Shown in pieces: positions 8,061-14,967 of a stretch of 64,000 nt of DNA; position 1 is the stretch's first letter, and every line of letters begins with the position of its first letter. Under the pieces are notes generated by a model. That model was not told the DNA's origin. It made no database searches and was given only the letters and a program-made list of their open reading frames with translations. The stretch covers positions 120,741 through 184,740 of the forward strand of contig NZ_WJXB01000015.1 of NCBI RefSeq assembly GCF_009664975.1, read 5' to 3'. Both the position numbers and the translations under genes were made by a program. The DNA is from Paenibacillus monticola (GTDB taxonomy: Bacteria > Bacillota > Bacilli > Paenibacillales > Paenibacillaceae).

Positions 8061-10255
8061 GGAGAAACTAATGTTCACCAGTACTCTACCGTAGAGGACA
8101 AGCTCGCCATTTGTAAGAGTTATTTTCGCGGCTGAGAAGATGTATACCCGATACGCTGGAGTAACAAACAAGGTAAGTCCGGGTACTCCCCCTTCTGTGC
8201 AAATGAATGGACTTCCGTTTGCGAGAAACCCCGAGTGAAATGCTCGGTTTGCAAACACCAGAGCTTCATGCCCCTTACAAACGAAGTGCTGTCAGCCCAT
8301 TTAGATGCACGGCAAGACCGAACGATTGGTATCTATCCAATGCTGCCGTGATGGAGCTATGTAAAAGCCTTGAAATCCCCACGCTGTTAGAGCGCTCGCG
8401 TTCCGGCAATGGGGGGCACATCTGGATTTTCTTCAGTCAAAATATTGAGGCGGCTACAGCCAGAAAATTTGGAATGACCCTGCTAAGTTTGACCATGAAC
8501 AAAAGATATCAGATCGGCATGGAATCCTATGACCGCCTGTTTCCCAATCAGGACACGCTGCCCAAAGGCGGATTCGGGAACCCCATTGCTCTACCCCTAC
8601 AAGGTGGACCGCGCAAACAAGGAAATAGCAGCTTTATTAATGAATACTTCGAACCCTATACTGACCAATGGAGTGTATTATCCGGGCTTGGCAAGATGAA
8701 CGAAGACGAAGTGAGGCAATTTATATACAAATATGGGGAGCGTGGGCTTTTTAACAATGACAGTATTACAGCGGGATCAGACCACGAAGCAGATGGATTG
8801 ACCTTGTTACAAGAGAACCAGACTCAGATAAAAGAGGTTCTGATGGAATCTTTACCTGCTGAAATACAGGTCCTGCATTCGGATCGTCTTTATATCCTCA
8901 AGTCTGGACTTCCTTCAAGTGCAATTCATGCCCTGATCAAAATAGCTTCCTTCTCCAATCCCGATTTTTATAAAGCTCAAGCGATGCGGCTCTCCACCTA
9001 CGGTAAACCCCGTGTCATCTCATGCGCAGAGGATATGGGGAATTATGTAGTTCTTCCAAGGGGATGCCTGCAGGATGTGTTATCCTTTTTCAAGCAAAAT
9101 CAGGTCAAAATATCACTTGAGGATCAACGATCGTCTGGAACTTCAATAGAGGCAGAGTTCACCGGTACGCTGACCACTCTTCAGGATACAGCAGCCAGAG
9201 CGATTTTAAACCAGGATATAGGCATTCTCTCGGCGGCAACCGCGTTCGGTAAAACTGTCGTAGCAGCCAGCGTCATCGCTTCAAGAAAGACAAATTCCCT
9301 TATTCTGGTGCACCGCCGGGAGCTTATGGAACAATGGCAGGAACGTTTGCAAACCTTTCTTGAAGTTCCTAAACAAGCAATCGGTATGATCGGTGGCGGC
9401 AAAAATAAACGAACCGGCATTATCGACATCGCTGTCATTCAGAGCCTCAACTATAAAGGGAATGTTAAACCCTTCTTAGGTGAATACGGACAAGTCATTG
9501 TGGATGAGTGCCGTCACGTATCCGCCTACAGCTTCGAACAGGTTCTGCGGGAAGTCAGAGCAAAGTATGTATTTGGCTTAACGGCCACACCTAAACGGCA
9601 GGACGGACAAGAAGCAATTGTACGGTTCCAGCTTGGACCTGTGCTATTAAAGGTGGATGCCAAAACCCTAAGCAGCTCCAGAGGATTTTCATTAAGGGTT
9701 GTTCCCCGGTATACCCATTTTCAGATCAAGCCAGGAGAAAAGGCTTCTGGTATTCAGGATATCTATCAGCAGCTTGTAGATAATGAGGAGCGAAACACGC
9801 TTATTTTTGACGATTTACTTACCTGCCTGGATGAAGGCCGCTCTCGCTGCTGCTGGTTGAACGGACCGCTCATGCTGAATATTTTGCAGAGAGATTGCAT
9901 GCTTTTGCCAAAAACGTAATTGTGCTTAGAGGCGGAATGGGAAAAAAGCAGAGAGAGGCTCTCCGTGCCCAAATCGCCTATTCCAGACGATCAAGAACGG
10001 GTAGTTATCGCTACCGGCAAGCTGATTGGTGAAGGCTTCGATGATGCTAGACTGGACACCTTGTTTCTTGTCCATCCCATCTCTTGGTCAGGCACCTTGC
10101 AGTAATATGCCGGCCGCTTGCACCGAAGTCATGCGAATAAAGAAGAAGTGAAAATATATGATTATATTGACCTTCAGGTTCCTATGTTAATGGGGATGTT
10201 CAAGAAAAGAGTGAAGGGATATCGGAAGATGGGGTATAGGGGGGCGGAGTTGTAG
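8061..10255 (+). pseudogene. decayed AEP-TOTE primase / SF2 helicase
   Basis: Reading across frames restores one large protein. The N-part (VEDKLAICKSYFRG-stop-EDVY, then a Cys-rich KCSVC region and SRSGNGGHIWIFF, FPNQDTLPKGGFGN) is an archaeo-eukaryotic primase of the TOTE type. The C-part is an SF2 helicase: AFGKTVVAA near 9250, DECRH (9505), GLTATPKRQDG, and YAGRLHRS after the break. Lesions: TGA at 8133-8135 (CGA to TGA); a deletion and frameshift at ~8349 removing the segment that normally carries the DxD catalytic pair; a frameshift near 9845; another near 9980; and TAA at 10102-10104 in the helicase QxxGRxxR motif. No ribosome site or start survives upstream. TOTE systems are predicted anti-element or conflict systems; this copy is dead. 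Confidence 0.88.
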
Positions 10256-10289
10256 AAAAGTATGTAAAAATAGAACAGGCGTGTTGAAC

Positions 10290-10330
10290 CCCTTTCCCAA
10301 AAAGGGTCTTAGTGCCTTGCTGGGAAAGGG
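10290..10330. repeat. inverted repeat after the TOTE pseudogene
   Basis: Perfect 10-bp arms CCCTTTCCCA (10290-10299) and TGGGAAAGGG (10321-10330) flank 21 nt. No T-tract follows, so it is not a clear terminator. It lies 35 bp after the pseudogene stop and 12 bp before the island-type arm (g). Confidence 0.5.
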
Positions 10331-10342
10331 ATTCTGGAAACT

Positions 10343-10423
10343 GAGGGGTGGACGTGCAGAGCCACAATTCGGCGGAGGTTGCTGCTGGAATTGTACGAGA
10401 TAGCCGTTTAGCAAACGTTAGTT
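10343..10423 (-). repeat. island-type arm (g), copy of the 6427-6505 arm
   Basis: About 75 bp starting GAGGGGTGGACGTGCAGAG match the non-ssrA part of copy (d) with few differences. The tmRNA acceptor and terminator are absent here. The last ~15 bp overlap the 3' end of the retropepsin pseudogene. Confidence 0.7.
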
Positions 10424-10793
10424 TTCAATTGCATTTCTCCAGTGTCAATCACAGCCCCTGCTTGTTTCAAAAAGTTAAAACCCAGGATGCCGTCGATTTC
10501 CATGCCATAATCCATGTTCCCGATTTTAACTTGAAAATCCTTAAGTATTGCTTCATCGACTATAATCGAGTCCAGGTATTTGGTGTACACATACTCCACA
10601 CCACCTACACCCCTATAATATCAACGATATCATTTCCTTCAGGGACCATACCTATTTCTTGTACAATATCCGCATTCAAAAGTGTGCTGGCAGAACCTGT
10701 GTCAAGCAATACCTTCTCCAGCTTTAATTCTCTCCCTCTAAACACAACTGTCATGCTTACAAAGGGAAGCCCATAGCTTTCTGTTATGTTCAT
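10408..10793 (-). pseudogene. retropepsin-like aspartyl protease, frameshifted
   Basis: Two abutting frames (10793-10605 and 10610-10408) together give one ~127-residue retropepsin-like protein. The first carries the active-site triplet in VLLDTGSAST; the second has EYVYTKYLDS, MDYGMEIDGILGF and AGAVIDTGEM. The frame changes at about 10612, where a run of four G suggests a one-base deletion inside the GVGGVEYVY segment. It overlaps the upstream 88-residue gene by the 4-bp ATGA, so the two formed an operon. Retropepsin-like proteases are dimeric aspartyl peptidases; this copy should be inactive unless frameshifting occurs. Confidence 0.78.
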
Positions 10794-11056
10794 CTTGGCC
10801 CTTTGATCCCCACATATCGTTCTCGCGCCACAACCTCAGGAAGGGAAGTGTGAAAAAAACAATACTCGCGATGTGGAGCTTGATGGTGCAACTCACTGTA
10901 CCGTTTCAATGCTTTGGTAGAGTTCTCATAGGAGTCGATTACAGACATCTCTTCAATAAAACGCTGGCCTTCCTTGGAATAGGCTTTAGTCGCCTCAAGA
11001 ACGACCCATTCATTCGGAAAACGCTCCTGAACTTCATCCCATCGAATCTTGGACAC
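10790..11056 (-). CDS. hypothetical protein paired with retropepsin gene
   Basis: This 88-residue protein (WDEVQERFPNEWVVLEATKA, later EYCFFHTSLPE) has no motif I can name. GGAGG lies before its ATG at 11056, and its stop overlaps the start of the retropepsin gene by 4 bp (ATGA). The same gene pair recurs in Bacillales as far as I recall, so it may be a partner or substrate of the protease. It is intact even though its neighbour is frameshifted. Confidence 0.7.
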   Translation of the reverse strand: MSKIRWDEVQERFPNEWVVLEATKAYSKEGQRFIEEMSVIDSYENSTKALKRYSELHHQAPHREYCFFHTSLPEVVARERYVGIKGPR

Positions 11057-11103
11057 CTCCGGTTAGATGATTACAGTTATTATAGCATATCGTGTATTAA
11101 CTT

Positions 11104-11505
11104 CTAAACCAGAGTCAGACCTCCGCCCGATCTCTGGAGCTCTTTTATAAAGCGGTATCCTTCCAGAATTCCAACCACAAAAGCTTCCTCTTCTTCGAGA
11201 CCCTGTTCTGTGCTCATAGCCTCCTCCATGAATCCGTACAATTCACGTTGATTCTCGTTTAAACTACTGTGTAGGCGTTTGATTGCATAAGATGACTCTT
11301 CGTTGGCTTTCCTGATATGAGGATTGTTAGAACGTATTCCCCATATTTCAAGATGTCTTCTAGCGGCTACCTCACTCAGTATTTCTCTCATTCCATCTAG
11401 ATAGGCACTTTCTAGCGCTTCATATTCAGACATCGTTTCTCTTTTCTTCGGAAAATGCTTTCCCACTGTATCCATCTTTACCATTGATATATGAAAAGCT
11501 CCCAT
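11104..11505 (-). CDS. hypothetical helical protein
   Basis: The 133-residue protein is mostly helical and charged (EYEALESAYLDGMREILSEV; C-terminal FVVGILEGYRFIKEL). GGAGG lies 7 nt before ATG 11505. It faintly resembles small DUF6809-type proteins that end in a similar GxxLGxR/K-like helix, but I would not assign it. A LexA-like palindrome sits ~90 bp upstream, so damage-inducible expression is possible. It lies 47 bp upstream of the 88-residue gene and could share its transcript. Confidence 0.65.
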   Translation of the reverse strand: MGAFHISMVKMDTVGKHFPKKRETMSEYEALESAYLDGMREILSEVAARRHLEIWGIRSNNPHIRKANEESSYAIKRLHSSLNENQRELYGFMEEAMSTEQGLEEEEAFVVGILEGYRFIKELQRSGGGLTLV

Positions 11506-11592
11506 TCCGTATTCCTCCTTTCAAATCTACTAATAGTGTTTCCTATTTGCTAGATTTAAAACAGCAGGAATATCAGAAAATCCTCTATAAAA

Positions 11593-11606
11593 AGAACATG
11601 CGTTCT
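11593..11606. promoter_or_regulatory. LexA (SOS)-like box
   Basis: AGAACATGCGTTCT is a perfect palindrome and matches the Bacillus LexA core GAAC-N4-GTTC; only the outer C/G pair of the consensus (CGAAC...GTTCG) is replaced by A/T. It lies between the divergent genes at 11505 (minus) and 11736 (plus), and a TATAGA-like -10 follows on the minus strand. Control of the minus-strand genes is more likely because it is closer. Confidence 0.6.
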
Positions 11607-11735
11607 TGATTTTCATTAATAATTCTGCTAATTTAACAATAGAACATTACCGAATAGAGATGTTACATCAAGATAACACCAGAAGTAGGTAGAGTTTAAT
11701 ATGATCTTAAACTTAAAATTAGGAGGGAACTACTA

Positions 11736-11951
11736 GTGGCCAAATTTTATTACTACAACAAAAATACGGATAACAAGGGTAATCACGAGGTTCACACAGA
11801 AGACTGTTCCTATATTCCCAATTCATCCAATCGAATTTTAATTGGTTACGAAAATATTTGTCAATCTGCCATTCAACGAGTTAAAAAAGATACAAACAAA
11901 TTAAATTATGATGGTTGCTACTTCTGCTGTAATGAGTGTCACAAAGGCTAA
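11736..11951 (+). CDS. small Cys-rich protein, function unknown
   Basis: The 71-residue protein has conserved-looking elements VHTEDCSYIP and, at the C-terminus, DGCYFCCNECH, giving five Cys and two His that could bind one zinc ion. AGGAGG lies 9 nt before the GTG start. Related short proteins with HTxxC and YCCxxCH are scattered across bacteria without known function. It stands alone between a LexA-like box and repeat (e). Confidence 0.7.
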   Translation: MAKFYYYNKNTDNKGNHEVHTEDCSYIPNSSNRILIGYENICQSAIQRVKKDTNKLNYDGCYFCCNECHKG

Positions 11952-12030
11952 TCCCCCTGCTAGTATGCTTCTCAATTACATGAGAGATATAAAACGTATC
12001 TATTCCAGCAAAATATCTCCTTTTACTCCA

Positions 12031-12110
12031 CGAAAAAATCGACCAATTAAGGTCGCCTTTTCTGATACTCCATATGGAGCCGAGGGGTGGCTTGGCAAAT
12101 CCACAATTCG
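12031..12110 (-). repeat. ssrA 3'-end copy (e) joined to an island-type arm
   Basis: A diverged hairpin (CGACC/GGTCG arms) is followed by GATACTCCATATGGAGCCGAGGGG, identical to the ssrA acceptor strand (CCA position 12075-12077; read in two parts). It then switches to TGGCTTGGCAAATCCACAAT, a diverged version of the arm in copies (d) and (g). The rest of the gap 11952-12200 shows no gene. Confidence 0.75.
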
Positions 12111-12200
12111 TCCCCGTGTGATGCTTAGGATGTTCGGGGAGGTCGCATAGGTCTTAGGGATCTCTCTCGTCCTCACTTCGACCCAATCCTAATTATTATA

Positions 12201-12650
12201 CTAACCACCAAATTGTCTTAAATGATGGTCTAGATGTTTATAAATCACTTTACCCCATTGCTCAGGAGTTATTTTTCCGAAAAAAGGATGTGGATGGGAT
12301 GAACATTTCTCCGGACCGTTACTTTGGAAAGTTAAAATCCTTTGTTTCAGTTTTTCTTTTTCCGTCTCAAAATCTTTGTTATCTGAAATAAGTATGGTCG
12401 GAATTGTTGACATATTGTGTGGTATAGGCTTGTCATTATAAGAAATAGGTTTCACAAACCTTCCTATTAACCTTCCTAGCCAAGATCTAGGCGGAAAGGA
12501 ATTTCCCATTGGGATGTCTTGAAACGATGAGCAATGAGCCAACATTTGCGCAGCATTCATTGTTCCCCATTGTGGTTTCGAATTTGGACTTAATTTCTCG
12601 ATACGGTTCAGTATTTCTACTGTATGCAATTTACTGTAGATAGTCTCCAT
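12201..12650 (-). CDS. DUF1569 / DinB-like protein
   Basis: The 149-residue protein has KPQWGTMNAAQMLAHC near residue 30, HPHPFFGKITPEQW and HLDHHLRQFG at the C-terminus, the pattern of DUF1569 within the DinB-like four-helix superfamily; the histidines would form the metal site. Enzymatic role is unknown, though relatives are metal-dependent thiol-transfer-like enzymes. GGGGGGAGG lies before ATG 12650. It lies 57 bp downstream of the MarR-type regulator on the same strand and is probably its target. Confidence 0.8.
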   Translation of the reverse strand: METIYSKLHTVEILNRIEKLSPNSKPQWGTMNAAQMLAHCSSFQDIPMGNSFPPRSWLGRLIGRFVKPISYNDKPIPHNMSTIPTILISDNKDFETEKEKLKQRILTFQSNGPEKCSSHPHPFFGKITPEQWGKVIYKHLDHHLRQFGG

Positions 12651-12707
12651 TAGTACCTCCCCCCCGTTAAAATTAATTATATTTACGACTCCTTTTACCA
12701 TCATTAA

Positions 12708-13220
12708 TCACTTATTCTCATCATCATTTTTTTCTTCAGTATTAATGCTTTGCCAATTTCCATTACTAAAGAAGTTTACCTCCTTCTCCAGAATTCGCCC
12801 GACATTCTCAAGAGCATCTGCTATTTTACTCAATTGCTCTGGGTCGAGTTTGGTAATTAAATATCGGTTCCATTCATCACTTTTTTCGTAGATAATACCC
12901 AGCACTTCTGCACCTTTCGGAGTAAGTTCAACTAGCTTTGTACGTCGATCAGTCTGGTGGTCCTTATAGATAGCCAGCCCTTCATTTACTAATACGTCGG
13001 CAACACGTTGCACGCTCTGACGCGCATGTCCCATATCACGAGCGATCTTTGCCACCGTTTGGGGTTTAGATCCAATACGGCCAAGAATCTGCCACCTGGC
13101 ACTGCTTTGATCAATTGAAGACGTGATAATGTCCCCGGAACGCATTAGTAATCCATTAATTTGGAATATATTCAGTGAAAATCTGCTTATTGGATCCTCT
13201 GGTTTGTCTATTGTATTCAT
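12708..13220 (-). CDS. MarR family transcriptional regulator
   Basis: The 170-residue protein has a MarR winged helix: ARWQILGRIG, TVAKIARDMGHARQSVQRVAD (recognition helix region, ~55-80) and the wing KDHQTDRRTKLVELTPKG. It should bind DNA as a dimer and respond to a small ligand. The ATG at 13220 has no ribosome binding site; a TTGACA/TATGAT promoter places +1 at or next to the ATG, so the mRNA may be leaderless. It heads a two-gene unit with the DinB-like protein. A promoter palindrome suggests autorepression. Confidence 0.88.
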   Translation of the reverse strand: MNTIDKPEDPISRFSLNIFQINGLLMRSGDIITSSIDQSSARWQILGRIGSKPQTVAKIARDMGHARQSVQRVADVLVNEGLAIYKDHQTDRRTKLVELTPKGAEVLGIIYEKSDEWNRYLITKLDPEQLSKIADALENVGRILEKEVNFFSNGNWQSINTEEKNDDENK

Positions 13221-13226
13221 GAGTGT

Positions 13227-13255
13227 ATCATAACAATTTGACAGTATGCTGTCAA
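13227..13255 (-). promoter_or_regulatory. MarR-gene promoter with overlapping palindrome
   Basis: Minus-strand -35 TTGACA (13255-13250), 17-bp spacer and -10 TATGAT (13232-13227) form a near-consensus sigma-A promoter. The palindrome TTGACAG-N4-CTGTCAA (13238-13255) covers the -35, a good repressor site for the MarR protein. The -10 ends only 6 nt before the ATG. Confidence 0.82.
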
Positions 13256-13359
13256 TATATTAGGCTTTAGAAAAGTAGTTTTAAGAAGTAATAGTAAAAA
13301 TCATAAGGTAGCAAATGAGGCACGGAAGGCGAAAACACAGGCCGAAGGGGAGCGCATTT

Positions 13360-13836
13360 AACACTGGTTACGTGGAAGACAAAGTCTCCTATCTCCGTAT
13401 AGCATCAGTAAAACTCACTCTATCCATTAACTGCAAGCCCTAGAAACAGCTTAGTGATAAGCCTCTTAACCGCCACGCATAGTCCAAAACAGCCGCTGAA
13501 ATGAAAAAAGACACCCCTTAAGGCGTCTTCTCTGTTACTCCATATGGAGCCGAGGGGATTCGAATCCCGTCCGAAGATACAGATACATAAGCTTCTACGA
13601 GTGTAGTGACAGATTTGATGTCACCATGGAGACTCCCTGTCACAGGATTCCCTTCGGGTCAGCCTGATTATCTTCTTCAGCTCACCCCAGGCGGAGATGA
13701 GACAGCGTATCCCACTACTTGTTAGCCCCTAGCCCTGTCACATGGACGATGCAGAGTAGAAGCACGCGCACAGTTTCTTAGGCTGCGAAAGCGTAGTTGT
13801 TTTGTGTTTTGCCGTTTAATAGGCTTTAGCGTTGAT
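13360..13836 (-). repeat. long ssrA copy (f): 292 nt of tmRNA plus terminator and flank
   Basis: From 13545 to 13836 the sequence is nearly identical to the real tmRNA from its 3' end to GTTGAT, including the tag frame, but the 5' ~69 nt (17312-17380 of the real gene) are missing. The T-arm and nearby bases carry several changes. Without its 5' acceptor strand it cannot fold as tRNA. The distal side (13360-13544) also matches 16830-17018: same TGGTTACGTGGA start and the terminator. The 646-bp gap 13221-13866 is filled mainly by this repeat. Confidence 0.92.
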
Positions 13837-13866
13837 GATACTTGACATCATCAAACAGGCAACATA

Positions 13867-14694
13867 TTAAAGCTTGATAGACTTGATTTCACCTTCACTA
13901 AGCCCTGTCGCCTTCGCTACAGCTGCATAATCCATCCCCATTGCCAGCAAATTGCGAGCTACTTGAAGCTTACCCTCAATAATCCCAGCAGACTTCGCCC
14001 CTTCAACCATGGACGCTTCATCATGCAAATACTTCTGTCTGGCCTCATACAATCGTCTAGCGTCCGAATCCTGACTCAGATATTGCAGGGTATCCATGGC
14101 CTTTTCCAAACTCGGTTCATTCATCTTCAGCACCTCCCATTGTGATGTATCGGCACCTTTCAGAAACAGTAACCAATTGATCAGTCCGCCTTCAGACGGA
14201 ACACTATGTTCATCTAGCTTCGGCAACTCCAAGAAATGAACCTCGATGTCGTCAATTAAAGATATTCCCGTCCGGTCTTCACGCAGATGGAATACATTAT
14301 GATATTGCTCATTCTTCAGGAACGCATAGTTTAAAATGTTAATCGTCACACATTTCTTCAACTCTAGATATTTGTCACCTTCACTGAGTTGGCTGGCATA
14401 CCGTTTACTCCAATAAAAGAGCGTACGTTTCGCTATATCGTACTTATTAAACAACTGCATTTCTATATCAATTAGTTTACCTTCTGCGGTCTTGGCGTAA
14501 ACATCAAAGATGGATTGTTTGTCGAGTGGATCATCTTTATCCGTATAGGGATTCATCAGGATGATCTCAGTCAGCGGCGGCTCTCCAGCTTCCGTAAAAA
14601 TGCGGTTAAGAAACGCCAGTAGCACATCCTTATTGTTTTCGCTGCCAAATATCCGTTTGAATACAAAATCTACACGCGGGTCTAGCAAATCCAT
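13867..14694 (-). CDS. Rpn family recombination-promoting nuclease / putative transposase
   Basis: The ~275-residue protein begins MDLLDPRVDFVFKRIFGSE, typical of Rpn (PD-(D/E)XK, formerly transposase_31/YhgA) proteins. The catalytic region is visible as SIFDVYAKT...GKLIDIEMQ (Asp, then E-x-Q), and YWSKRYASQL follows. The C-terminus ends in an EGKLQVARNLLAMGMD helix and a small HTH-like GLSEGEIKSI. Rpn proteins nick or cut DNA and promote RecA-independent recombination; some act in phage defence. ATG 14694 has GGAG 9 nt upstream; the frame also opens at 14709. It starts directly beside the long ssrA copy (f). Confidence 0.87.
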   Translation of the reverse strand: MDLLDPRVDFVFKRIFGSENNKDVLLAFLNRIFTEAGEPPLTEIILMNPYTDKDDPLDKQSIFDVYAKTAEGKLIDIEMQLFNKYDIAKRTLFYWSKRYASQLSEGDKYLELKKCVTINILNYAFLKNEQYHNVFHLREDRTGISLIDDIEVHFLELPKLDEHSVPSEGGLINWLLFLKGADTSQWEVLKMNEPSLEKAMDTLQYLSQDSDARRLYEARQKYLHDEASMVEGAKSAGIIEGKLQVARNLLAMGMDYAAVAKATGLSEGEIKSIKL

Positions 14695-14920
14695 CGGCAT
14701 CAGCTCCATTCATTATTATTATAGCATTTATCAATGGCTTTGAACCTTGTAAAGAGGCGTAAAACCGCTCAGATGAATCCGGTTTCGTTTGAAGCTTTGT
14801 AGGCTTTAGAGAATTAGTTTCAACGAATCATACTACGGATGAATCTTTCCATTCAACCCATGGTTGAAAAATTACCTATATACTCATCTTGGGATAACTG
14901 GTATTTCTATTTCAAGCTCT

Positions 14921-14943
14921 TATAATAAAAGTAACGACGTCGT
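14921..14943 (+). promoter_or_regulatory. -10 element and palindrome before the XRE gene
   Basis: A perfect TATAAT (14921-14926) is followed by the 10-bp palindrome ACGACGTCGT (14934-14943) at about +1. No convincing -35 is seen. The palindrome is a candidate operator for the XRE protein encoded 25 bp downstream. Confidence 0.5.
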
Positions 14944-14967
14944 AATCCAATTTCAGGAGCTGTAAAT

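Noticed and set aside
13545..13836. A second functional tmRNA
   Set aside because: The 5' acceptor strand and ~69 nt are missing, so the tRNA-like domain cannot fold; no promoter remains.
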